Shown one piece after another: positions 42,490-51,677 of a stretch of 64,000 nt of DNA. The notes under the pieces are model-generated. The model did no database searches. It was given only the letters and a program-made list of their open reading frames with translations, and was not told the origin of the DNA. A program made the translations under genes and the position numbers. The stretch is from contig MKUN01000041.1 of NCBI GenBank assembly GCA_001897835.1, forward strand, positions 177,009 to 241,008. The letters are read 5' to 3'. Every line of letters starts with the position of its first letter. Position 1 is the stretch's first letter. The stretch is from Bacteroidetes bacterium 46-16. Its GTDB lineage: Bacteria; Bacteroidota; Bacteroidia; Chitinophagales; Chitinophagaceae.

Positions 42490-45400
42490 ATGATACGAAA
42501 AATTACGCTACTCTTTTTAGCGTGCTTTGGTTTTTGTTCTGTAGTTACCAGGGCGCAGGAAAAATGTGGATTTGACGAGCGGCACCATCAACTCATGGCA
42601 ACAGACCCCAGCTATGCTGCCGGTGTGAATGCCATGAACGATATGTGGATGCAACTCCAGAATGGTCCCTTACCGAATGCACTGGTAGGCCCCGCCACTT
42701 ATGGCTCAGGCAAAGCATACAAGATACCAATAGTGATACATGTGATGCTTCCCGGCGGTGCAAACCCTATCGGGAGCTTATATAACCCCACCGATGCACA
42801 ACTGATCAGCATGGTGGACTACCTGAATAAAACCTATGCCGCCCAATGGCCCAGCTATGTGGATACCATGAATGGCGGCGTTTATATACCTTTTGAATTC
42901 GTATTGGCACAGCGCGACAGCAATTGCAATCCTACAACAGGTATTGAGCGTGTAGATGCAAGTGGCCTTGCTAATTATACGGCATGCGGTGTAGGCACAG
43001 GCGGGGCACCTGATGCTTCTGTAAAAGACCTGGCCCGCTGGCCCGTTGACCGTTATTATAATATATGGATCGTGAACAAGATAGATTGCGAAGATGGCAC
43101 AGGCCCCGGCCCTTATACTGCCGGCTATGCTTATTTTGCCCCGGCCCCGGCCAATCTTGATGGTACCATCATGCTGGCCATCTCTTCTACTGCCGGATCG
43201 AAAACACTGCCACATGAGATAGGTCACGCAATGACCTTGTATCACACTTTTGAGGGTGGCGACCAGACTACCTGTCCCCCGTTAGGCCCTTGCGGCACAA
43301 CTGGTGACCTGCTCTGCGATACAGAACCTGAAAAGCAATCACCCTTCAATTGCCCGGCAGATCCTAACCCCTGTACAGGTGCATCCTACAATTTTGTGCA
43401 GCATAATATAATGGACTATTCCAGCTGCCCGGACAGGTTTACTGCCGACCAGCGCACAAGGATGCTGAACGGCTTCCTGAACTATCGCGGTGGTTTCACA
43501 GGCTCCCTCGCTGGCGAGCCGATAGGTGCAGCCCCTGCTGCAGCAACATGCAATACCGTAAGCACTACACCGGCAAACACATTCAATGCCGGGCCGCGCG
43601 AAGTAAAGATCAGCGATGCTAACTATACCTACCTTGATTATTCAACCAGCGGTTATAATGGCGATGGCAACCTTGCTTACTGGGACCTTTCCTGCAAAGA
43701 AGGTGCAACCCTTGATGCAGGTGCTACCTACACCATCAGCGTAAAGACCGGATTCTGGACAGAACGCGTACGTGTGTACCTGGATATGAACAATGATGGC
43801 ACATTCGCACCGGGAGAACTGATCTACACGCACGATGGCACGCTGAACAATGAAGTGCACACAGGCTCATGGGTAGCCCCTTCAGTGATCACTAATCCTT
43901 CGCTTGTTACCTGCACGCCGCTGCGCATGCGCGTGGTCACCGACCGTACGGCAGCAGTTACGCCTCCGGATCCATGTACCGTGGTATCAGGCCAGGCGGA
44001 AGATTATTCCATAACAATAGTAGGCACAGGTACGGGCGGCGGCACTGTGAATATCACACAGCTCAATGGCCTGCCTGTATCCTGCAATTCAGATACACTT
44101 AATTTTGCCGCTGCTGCACAGAATGTAGCGAACCCCACTTACAAATGGTTTGTAAATGGCGTTTCTACAGGTGTAACGACCGATACATTCAGCAGTAACA
44201 CATTAGCCGGTGGCGATGTGGTAACTGCACGTATATATTTCTCTACTACCTGCGGCCTGGACAGCGCTACTTCAACTGGTATCACCATTACGCACTCGGG
44301 TATTATACCGCCAAGCGCAACCATAGCCCTCACAACCGGCAACCCGGTTAGCTGCACAGGCGATACGCTTACTTATAGTGTAACCGCTGCGGTTAACCCA
44401 GGTACTGCCCCTGTTTACAAATGGTACGTGAACGGTGTATATACCGGCCAAACCGGCACATCTTATACATCAAGTACGCTGAACAACGGCGACATCATAC
44501 GTGCACAGATCACATCGAATAACGCATGTGCTATACCGGATACCGGCAGCTCTAATACCCTGACAGTAGTACATGGCACGATCACACCGGCTACGAGCAT
44601 CGCGTTGATTAATGGTAATAACCCCGGTTGCCCTAACCAGGTGCTGACCTTCAAAGCTACACCTACAAATGGCGGCTATAATCCCACCTACCAGTGGCGT
44701 GTTAATGGCGCACCGGCCGGTAATAATACCGACCAGTTCTCCGGCACCTTCAACAACGGTGACGTGATCACAGCTACATTACATTCCAGCGCAAGCTGTG
44801 CATCTCCCGACACGGGCATATCTAACCCGATAACTGTCGTTATCAGCTACGATACACAAACGGTTACGATCTACACTACAGCAGCAATGCCGGTATGCGC
44901 CTCACACTGGGTTAACTTCTACGCTACTACCCTGAACATCGGCGAGACCATACAGTGGCAGGTAAATGGCGTAAATGTACCCGGTGCAACCAATCTCACC
45001 TACTCAACCAATACACTGAATGACGGTGACGTAGTAACTGCGGTTATCTCTATAACCAATTCATGTATCTACAACCCGGTTGATACTTCGGACCCGATAA
45101 CAGTTACCGTATTGCCTTCGACCACACCATCTATCAGCGCAACAATAACACAGGGTAACAACCCGGGCTGTCTCGACTCACTGGTAGAGTTTACCGGTGT
45201 ACTCAGCAACTTCGGTCTTAATCCAAACGCAGTATGGCTGGTGAATGGCGTACAGGTAGCTACAGGCACCGTATTCCAAAGCACTACCCTGCTGAACGGT
45301 GATGTGGTGACCTTCCGTGTTAACCAGACCGATGGCGAATGCTATACAAGCGATACATTGAGCACATCGTTTATCATGCAGTTGGTACCCACACCTGATG

Positions 45401-45858
45401 CACCTTTATTGTCGCTCATTGGCAATATGCTGGTAGCCACCGGCTCAGGCGATTATGTATGGTATGGCCCGAACGGCCTGATACCAAATGTGACCGGCAA
45501 TACATACCACCCAACACAACTTGGTGCTTACTGGTGTGTAAATGTGAGCACAGGCTGCCGTTCTAATCCATCGAACGTACTGACCATATCATTGCTGAAA
45601 GTAGGCAACTACAACCTGGACAATGTGAAGATATATCCTAACCCGACCAGCGGACAAGTAGTACTTGACTGGGGAACCAATGTAAATATGAAAGTAGATG
45701 TTTACAACATCACCGGCCAGGGCCTGCTGCACCAGGATGTCAGCAACCAGTCGAAGAAAGTGATGGACCTGTCTTACCTGCCTAACGGCGATTACTTCCT
45801 TGTACTCAGGGATGAAACAGGAAAAACAGGAACAGTGAAAGTGACCATAGCCAAATAG
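42490..45858 (+). CDS. M43-like metalloprotease, Ig-like repeats, type IX tail
   Basis: 1122 aa from the ATG at 42490 (MIRKITLLFLACFGF signal peptide); an upstream ATG at 42442 would add 16 residues before the signal. Zinc motif H242-EIGH-246 ... H252 with downstream Met-turn NIMDYSSC: the pappalysin (M43) type. The family Gly three residues after the second His is Thr (HEIGHAMTLYH). Then a GEVED domain (VYLDMNNDGTF ... GQAEDYSITI), five Ig/PKD-like repeats of about 90 aa (each with 'YKWFVNGV' and 'GDVVTA'), and a type IX sorting domain (VKIYPNPTSGQVVL). Exported through SecYEG and the T9SS. Confidence 0.85.
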   Translation: MIRKITLLFLACFGFCSVVTRAQEKCGFDERHHQLMATDPSYAAGVNAMNDMWMQLQNGPLPNALVGPATYGSGKAYKIPIVIHVMLPGGANPIGSLYNPTDAQLISMVDYLNKTYAAQWPSYVDTMNGGVYIPFEFVLAQRDSNCNPTTGIERVDASGLANYTACGVGTGGAPDASVKDLARWPVDRYYNIWIVNKIDCEDGTGPGPYTAGYAYFAPAPANLDGTIMLAISSTAGSKTLPHEIGHAMTLYHTFEGGDQTTCPPLGPCGTTGDLLCDTEPEKQSPFNCPADPNPCTGASYNFVQHNIMDYSSCPDRFTADQRTRMLNGFLNYRGGFTGSLAGEPIGAAPAAATCNTVSTTPANTFNAGPREVKISDANYTYLDYSTSGYNGDGNLAYWDLSCKEGATLDAGATYTISVKTGFWTERVRVYLDMNNDGTFAPGELIYTHDGTLNNEVHTGSWVAPSVITNPSLVTCTPLRMRVVTDRTAAVTPPDPCTVVSGQAEDYSITIVGTGTGGGTVNITQLNGLPVSCNSDTLNFAAAAQNVANPTYKWFVNGVSTGVTTDTFSSNTLAGGDVVTARIYFSTTCGLDSATSTGITITHSGIIPPSATIALTTGNPVSCTGDTLTYSVTAAVNPGTAPVYKWYVNGVYTGQTGTSYTSSTLNNGDIIRAQITSNNACAIPDTGSSNTLTVVHGTITPATSIALINGNNPGCPNQVLTFKATPTNGGYNPTYQWRVNGAPAGNNTDQFSGTFNNGDVITATLHSSASCASPDTGISNPITVVISYDTQTVTIYTTAAMPVCASHWVNFYATTLNIGETIQWQVNGVNVPGATNLTYSTNTLNDGDVVTAVISITNSCIYNPVDTSDPITVTVLPSTTPSISATITQGNNPGCLDSLVEFTGVLSNFGLNPNAVWLVNGVQVATGTVFQSTTLLNGDVVTFRVNQTDGECYTSDTLSTSFIMQLVPTPDAPLLSLIGNMLVATGSGDYVWYGPNGLIPNVTGNTYHPTQLGAYWCVNVSTGCRSNPSNVLTISLLKVGNYNLDNVKIYPNPTSGQVVLDWGTNVNMKVDVYNITGQGLLHQDVSNQSKKVMDLSYLPNGDYFLVLRDETGKTGTVKVTIAK

Positions 45859-45880
45859 TTGACCACAGATATAACAAAAA

Positions 45881-45910
45881 GAAAAGCCCCGCTAAAAGCG
45901 GGGCTTTTCT
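45881..45910. terminator. bidirectional terminator
   Basis: AAAAGCCCCGCT/AGCGGGGCTTTT, loop AAA, between convergent genes. Confidence 0.95.
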
Positions 45911-45916
45911 TTACCC

Positions 45917-48439
45917 TTAATCTTCCTGGGTATAAACTCGTTTTACACGCTGCGATATACCGGTCATGATCTCGTAGGCTATAGTGCCATCCCATGCCGC
46001 AAGCTGCTCCAGCGGTAACTGCTCACCAAAAACGATCACTTCATCACCTTCCTGTGCCTCGGGAATGTTCGTAACATCTACCATGCACATATCCATAGCT
46101 ACCACGCCAAATACTTGTGCAGGTTTGCCGTGCACCAATACATGCGCCTTACCATTACCCAAAGCACGCGGATAACCATCAGCATAGCCTATACTTATGG
46201 TGGCTATGCGCATAGTGCCCTTTATCTTACCCTTGCGGCTATAGCCTACTGTCTGGCCATCATGCAATGTTTTGATCTGCGCTATAGTCGTTTTTAAGGT
46301 GCCTATTTGTTTCAATTCTCCGTGCATGGCATTACTGCTATCCACGCCATACAGGCCGATACCAAGCCGCACCATATCAAAATGCAGATCCTTATGGCGT
46401 ACCACCCCGGCAGAATTACACAAATGTCTTAAAGGCCTGTAGGATAGGCCACCCATTATGCCCTCACTCCATTTTCTGAATAAGGCTGCCTGTTGCTTAG
46501 TGAAATCATCGTGCAGACCATCTTCACTGGCAGAGAGATGGCTAAAGATAGTGGCAACCTTCGCATATGGGTTATCCCGCAATTGGGCTTTCAACTCTTC
46601 CAGTTCATCTTCCATAAAGCCCAGGCGGTGCATGCCTGTATCGAGCTTGATGTGTATCGGGTAATCTTTCACATCCAGCATACGGGCTATCTCCATAAAA
46701 GCCCGGTAAGAACGCATATTGAACAGCTCAGGCTCCAGCTTCCAGGCTATCATCCTGTCGAAAGAACCGAGGTCCGGGCTCATCACCATGATAGGCATGG
46801 TAATACCTGTCTTGCGCAACGCTATTCCTTCATCAGTATAAGCCACAGCAAGATAATCGACCCGTGAATATTGTAACAGGTTGGCGATCTCGTAACTGCC
46901 ATGACCATAAGAAAATGCTTTTACAATAGCCATCGTCTTTACACCGGGTTCCAGGTAAGAACGGTATGCATCGAGATTGTGTGCCAGGGCCGACAGATCG
47001 ATAGTAAGTACCGTCTGGTGTACTTCCTGCTCCAGCAATATGCTTATCTTCTCAAAGGCAAAGCTCCGGGCTCCTTTCAGCAATATGGCCTCATGCTCAA
47101 ATGTAATGAGGTAAAAATTCTTCAGGAACTCTTCTGTCGATTTAAAGAAAATGCTTCTCAGTTTTTTATGCTTCCGGAAGCTGGCCTTGTTCTTGTACAG
47201 TGCCGGGCCTATGCCTATAAAACGTTTTATATTATGCTGTGCCACCAGTTGGGCCACTTCATCGTAGAGGTCGGTATCGGTAGCCACCCCCTGGTGTATG
47301 TCGGATAAAATGACCGTATGCTGTGAGTGCTGCTGCTGCTGGTCGAGGAAATCGAGCGCTATACGGAATGAGGTAAGATCAGAATTATAAGTATCATTTA
47401 TTACCGTACAGCCATTAATACCATGCTTCAGCTCCAACCGCATAGATACGGCATGCAGTTGCTGCATGCGCTGTTTTATATTATCTGCGCTCACACCCAG
47501 TAACAATAGCACCGACCAGCAATGGATGGCATTCTCCACCGATGCCGGATCGGTAAAGGGAATGGTAATAGATAAAGTTTCCTCTTTATACCGGGCCTCT
47601 ATCGTGGTCTTCCCGCTTTCACTGGCGGTACGCAGTATACGCAGATCGCTGTCTGTTTTATACGACCAGGTGAACAAAGTTAATTGCTGCCCATTGCCTG
47701 CCGAGCGCGACTGGTGCATGTATTGCGATATGCAGTCATTTAGCTCATGATAGTCTTTGCAATAAACCAGTTGCGAAGCATGGCGGAACAAGAGTAGTTT
47801 TTCATTGATCTTTTGACGCTTATTCAGGAAACCCTCATCATGCGCCTCACCCACATTTGTAAACACACCGATGGTAGGCTTTATCATTCGTTCCAGCTGC
47901 TCCATTTCACCGGGTTGGGAGATGCCGGCCTCGAATACAGCTATTTGGTGCTGTGGTTCCAGCAACCATACCGACAAGGGTACGCCCAACTGAGAATTAT
48001 AGCTTTTGGGGCTGCGCACCATATTATGGTCCGGACTCAATAGTTGGTACAGCCACTCCTTCACTATAGTTTTGCCATTACTGCCGGTAATGCCTATCAC
48101 CGGTATATCGAATTGTTTACGGTAGGTCTCTGCTATTTGCTGCAGGCCCTGTAAGGTATCCTTTACCCGTATAAAGTTAGCGCCTTCGTATAGCGTAGTG
48201 TCAGTATCCTGTGCTACCAGGAAGTTGCGTACGCCTTTTTCATAAGCATCTGTAATAAAAGAATGGCCATCGCGCACACGGGTCTTTATCGCTACGAATA
48301 AAGTCTGTTCCGGCTTATTTATTTTCCTGCTGTCGGTAATGATATCCTCCACTTGCATATCATCTGCCTGCTGTAACCATGAGCCATGGCTCCATTCGCG
48401 TAATTGGCCAATAGTGATATGTTGTTCCGCTGCTACCAT
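45917..48439 (-). CDS. murF-alr: MurF-alanine racemase fusion
   Basis: 840 aa. Residues 1-460 are MurF: ATP loop GITGSNGKTIVKEW, INDTYNSDLTSFRIALD. Residues 480-840 are alanine racemase: VKAFSYGHGSYEI with the PLP Lys, DTGMHRLGF, GYADGYPRAL (second active-site Tyr). The fusion is typical of Bacteroidota and makes D-Ala and adds D-Ala-D-Ala to the peptidoglycan precursor. Cytoplasmic; divergent from the C25-like gene across 136 bases. Confidence 0.95.
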   Translation of the reverse strand: MVAAEQHITIGQLREWSHGSWLQQADDMQVEDIITDSRKINKPEQTLFVAIKTRVRDGHSFITDAYEKGVRNFLVAQDTDTTLYEGANFIRVKDTLQGLQQIAETYRKQFDIPVIGITGSNGKTIVKEWLYQLLSPDHNMVRSPKSYNSQLGVPLSVWLLEPQHQIAVFEAGISQPGEMEQLERMIKPTIGVFTNVGEAHDEGFLNKRQKINEKLLLFRHASQLVYCKDYHELNDCISQYMHQSRSAGNGQQLTLFTWSYKTDSDLRILRTASESGKTTIEARYKEETLSITIPFTDPASVENAIHCWSVLLLLGVSADNIKQRMQQLHAVSMRLELKHGINGCTVINDTYNSDLTSFRIALDFLDQQQQHSQHTVILSDIHQGVATDTDLYDEVAQLVAQHNIKRFIGIGPALYKNKASFRKHKKLRSIFFKSTEEFLKNFYLITFEHEAILLKGARSFAFEKISILLEQEVHQTVLTIDLSALAHNLDAYRSYLEPGVKTMAIVKAFSYGHGSYEIANLLQYSRVDYLAVAYTDEGIALRKTGITMPIMVMSPDLGSFDRMIAWKLEPELFNMRSYRAFMEIARMLDVKDYPIHIKLDTGMHRLGFMEDELEELKAQLRDNPYAKVATIFSHLSASEDGLHDDFTKQQAALFRKWSEGIMGGLSYRPLRHLCNSAGVVRHKDLHFDMVRLGIGLYGVDSSNAMHGELKQIGTLKTTIAQIKTLHDGQTVGYSRKGKIKGTMRIATISIGYADGYPRALGNGKAHVLVHGKPAQVFGVVAMDMCMVDVTNIPEAQEGDEVIVFGEQLPLEQLAAWDGTIAYEIMTGISQRVKRVYTQED

Positions 48440-48575
48440 ATAATGAGATAAGAAACGGCAAATTAATTAACATAAGCCTTATGCACAGCATTCTGCATGA
48501 AATATGTATGCCCCTGCGAGTTTTTTTAGCCAAAAAGCAAATAAATTATTATAATTACATACTAACTGTATATAC

Positions 48576-50558
48576 ATGAAACATTTTTACCTGTACTTTT
48601 GCTTTGCAATTTTTCTTTATACGGAAGCCGCCGCACAAAGCACTGCCGACTATGCCGTACAATTAACCGATAGTGTGTCGGTAAGCCCCCCGATGATAAA
48701 GCTATCATGGAAGCCTCATACTGATAATCCCACCTATTATATTTTCAGGAAGAGCAAGACTGCGACATCCTGGGGTGCCCAGGTAGCCACCTTGACCGCT
48801 TCAGACAGCAGCTACACAGATACTAATGTAGCAGCCGACTCGGCCTATGAGTACCAGGTGATCTCTTCCGGTACTTCAGCAACAGGCTCAGGCTATATAT
48901 TTGCAGGCATTAAATCGCCCCCGCTACATAATAAAGGGGCCCTGATCATGCTCGTGGATTCTCTTTTCACCGACTCCTGCGCGGCCGATATCGCCCGGCT
49001 TAAAGATGATATACGGGCCGATGGCTGGGAAGTGATCCGTTACGACTTGTCGCGCAATATGCCCGATACTGATGTTCATGCAATTATAAAAAACGAATAC
49101 ACGAATAACCCTGGCCTGAAGGCCGTACTGATAATAGGCCACATAGCCGTGCCTTACAGTGGCGATATAAACCCCGACGGTCACCCTGATCATCTTGGGG
49201 CATGGCCTGCCGATGTTTATTATGGTAATATGGACGGCATATGGACCGATGTAAGCGTAAATGATGTCAGCGCAGGTTATGCAGCTAATAAGAATATACC
49301 CGGCGATGGCAAATGGGACCAGGTAAGCCTGCCTTCAGCAAACCAGCTACAGGTAAGCAGGATAGATGTTTATGACATGCCTGCTTTTAATAAAACAGAA
49401 GTGGCCATGATGCACAGCTACCTGCAAAGGGACCATATGTACAAAATGGACTCCCTCGATATTGTACATCGTGCACTTATCAGCGACAACTTCGGTGCAT
49501 TTGGTGGCGAGGCATTCGCAGCGAGCGGTTTCAGGAATTTCCCGCCCCTGGTAGGCACCGACAGTGTAAAAAGTATTCCTTTTATTGCCAGCCTCAATGC
49601 CGAGTCTTACCAATGGTCTTACGGCTGCGGAGGTGGTTCTTTTACCAGTGCGGGGGGTATCGGCAACACTACCGATTTTGCGAACAATAACGTAAATGGC
49701 ATTTTCACCATGCTCTTCGGCAGTTACTTTGGAGACTGGAACGTGACCAATAATTTTATGCGCGCCCCCCTTTGCTCTGATACACCGGCACTTACCGTTT
49801 GCTGGTCGGGCAGGCCATTGTGGCAATTCCACCATATGGCTATGGGCGAGAACATAGGCTATTCTTCATTGCTTACACAAAATAATAACAGCCTGTACCT
49901 GTCTCAAAACTTTAATTACGGGGCCAACTGGGTACACGTGGCCCTGCTGGGCGACCTTACACTGCGTACCGACTACATCAAGCCCCCTGCCGACCTGCTG
50001 ATAACAAGCTACCCGGATTCGGGTGCTACCATTGCATGGACCGCATCGCCGGATACTGCAGTAGCCGGATACTATGTATACCGGTCAACCACGGCCTATG
50101 GTACTTATGACAAGATATCAGGCATGCTGGCCGCAACCAGTTTCCTTGATACGGCGGGCACTAATGGCTTGCAGTATTATATGGTACGGCCTGTAAAACT
50201 GCAAAGCAACCCATCAGGTACCTACTACAACCTTGGCCTCGGTATCGTTGACTCTGCAACGGTCACTTACCCGGTACCGGTACATGTAAAACCGCTTGTG
50301 GCATACAAGAGTATATCCCTGTATCCAAACCCTGTGCAGCGCAATATGGAACTGGTGATCGACAGCAAGACCAAAGGCGAGGCCACCTTCACGATACTGA
50401 ACAGTACAGGACAGGTTGTACGTACATACAGCAGGCAACTCGACAATGGCAGGAACAGCATCAGCTTTGATGTGAGCAAAATGCCTGCCGGGGTCTATTC
50501 ATTGGTTATGAATATGGATGGCTACAGCGAAACCAAAAAGTGGATAAAAATGAACTGA
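48576..50558 (+). CDS. gingipain (C25)-like secreted protein, type IX tail
   Basis: 660 aa. Signal peptide YLYFCFAIFLYTEAAAQ. Residues about 35-115: a fibronectin type III-like domain (PPMIKLSWKPHTDNPTYYIFR). Residues 125-470: regions like C25 peptidases (ALIMLVDSLF, AVLIIGHIAVPYSG, WPADVYYGNMDG), though the catalytic His/Cys cannot be identified with certainty. A second FN3-like domain and a type IX sorting tail (ISLYPNPVQRNMELVI) close it. Probably secreted and surface-bound; peptidase activity uncertain. Confidence 0.7.
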   Translation: MKHFYLYFCFAIFLYTEAAAQSTADYAVQLTDSVSVSPPMIKLSWKPHTDNPTYYIFRKSKTATSWGAQVATLTASDSSYTDTNVAADSAYEYQVISSGTSATGSGYIFAGIKSPPLHNKGALIMLVDSLFTDSCAADIARLKDDIRADGWEVIRYDLSRNMPDTDVHAIIKNEYTNNPGLKAVLIIGHIAVPYSGDINPDGHPDHLGAWPADVYYGNMDGIWTDVSVNDVSAGYAANKNIPGDGKWDQVSLPSANQLQVSRIDVYDMPAFNKTEVAMMHSYLQRDHMYKMDSLDIVHRALISDNFGAFGGEAFAASGFRNFPPLVGTDSVKSIPFIASLNAESYQWSYGCGGGSFTSAGGIGNTTDFANNNVNGIFTMLFGSYFGDWNVTNNFMRAPLCSDTPALTVCWSGRPLWQFHHMAMGENIGYSSLLTQNNNSLYLSQNFNYGANWVHVALLGDLTLRTDYIKPPADLLITSYPDSGATIAWTASPDTAVAGYYVYRSTTAYGTYDKISGMLAATSFLDTAGTNGLQYYMVRPVKLQSNPSGTYYNLGLGIVDSATVTYPVPVHVKPLVAYKSISLYPNPVQRNMELVIDSKTKGEATFTILNSTGQVVRTYSRQLDNGRNSISFDVSKMPAGVYSLVMNMDGYSETKKWIKMN

Positions 50559-50571
50559 TAATATAGTCCGT

Positions 50572-50605
50572 AAAAAAGGGTCCCGCCATGACGGGACCCT
50601 TTTTT
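50572..50605. terminator. bidirectional terminator
   Basis: AAAAAAGGGTCCCG/CGGGACCCTTTTTT with a CCATGA loop, between convergent genes. Confidence 0.95.
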
Positions 50606-51659
50606 ATTTCTGTTTCGGTACGGGTGAGAATTCGGTGTTCACTTCATCGGCCTGGTAAAACTCGTATGCCTTGTGGAACAACTTATAAAATGTATATACC
50701 TGCACCACCGCCGTATCCTTGTTATTATTGAGTACGGCATAAAAACGGTCTGAATCGTAATCATCCGGTGTAATGGCATTCGATTGTTCCAGGTTCTTGC
50801 TCCTGCGCCCTATGGGCCGCCAGTATATGTCCACATGCTGCGACCGCCCTGCGGTATCGGTCACATCTATACTGCAGCGCTTAGGGGTAACGCGCAATAC
50901 GGAATCCATACCATAGGTACCATTGGTATAGCCTTCGCAGTTTATCTTTTCAAAGTAGGTAAGGTACAATTTGGCCCTGCGCTCATTAAGCTCAAAATGA
51001 CTGATGACACCGGGATCGGCAACTACGCTCACTTTTCCATTTTCCTGCTTTATGGTAAATGAGTTGAGCGGTTCGGAAGGATACTGCACCGATACGCTCC
51101 TGATATCGGCAGCCGGTATGTCAAATACATTACGGTCGCGCCAGTCTTCTATCTTGATGGGATAACGCGGGCTCAGGTAGCCGGTAAAGCCCGGCACTTT
51201 AACCACGTACGGGGTTTCCGCACCCTCCATCAGCATATAAGAGCCATCATCATCGTGCACCTGCCCGCCAATATAGAACACGCGCATCTTTTCCCCGCTC
51301 CTGTTGTATAACTCTACCTTCAGGGCATTACCCGTCATATCCTTGATCACATTATTGTGCACCTTTTTAGATGCAGGATATGCGGCCACCTGGCGGGCCA
51401 GGGTTTGCAGCAGGGTATTTATAGGCGATGCCATGGCCTTATATTCTTTATTCACGATCCAGCCCTTATTGCTTCTTTCCAGCAATACCGATTCGCCGCT
51501 ATTATCCGTAATGAATATCTTCCCGATAACCCCGGTATCGCGCACGTTAAATGCAGCATCTTTTGAAGAGAAACCACTTTCGTTATTGCTGAACAGGAAA
51601 TAGTACACACCAAATCCTAAAACAGCAAGCAGCACCAGGTATAATAAAGTCTTTTGCAT
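50604..51659 (-). CDS. DUF4340 protein of the GldFG operon
   Basis: 351 aa. N-terminal membrane anchor (LYLVLLAVLGFGVYYFLF), then repeated DUF4340 beta-sandwich units (FITDNSGESVLLER, GWIVNKEYKA, VYNRSGEKMRVFYIGG, APYPIKIEDWRDRNVF). DUF4340 proteins are usually encoded beside GldG-like ABC exporter components, as here: the gene begins 18 bases after gldG. Periplasmic side; probably part of the same complex. Confidence 0.85.
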   Translation of the reverse strand: MQKTLLYLVLLAVLGFGVYYFLFSNNESGFSSKDAAFNVRDTGVIGKIFITDNSGESVLLERSNKGWIVNKEYKAMASPINTLLQTLARQVAAYPASKKVHNNVIKDMTGNALKVELYNRSGEKMRVFYIGGQVHDDDGSYMLMEGAETPYVVKVPGFTGYLSPRYPIKIEDWRDRNVFDIPAADIRSVSVQYPSEPLNSFTIKQENGKVSVVADPGVISHFELNERRAKLYLTYFEKINCEGYTNGTYGMDSVLRVTPKRCSIDVTDTAGRSQHVDIYWRPIGRRSKNLEQSNAITPDDYDSDRFYAVLNNNKDTAVVQVYTFYKLFHKAYEFYQADEVNTEFSPVPKQK

Positions 51660-51677
51660 GTTAACGGTTTTTAAGGT

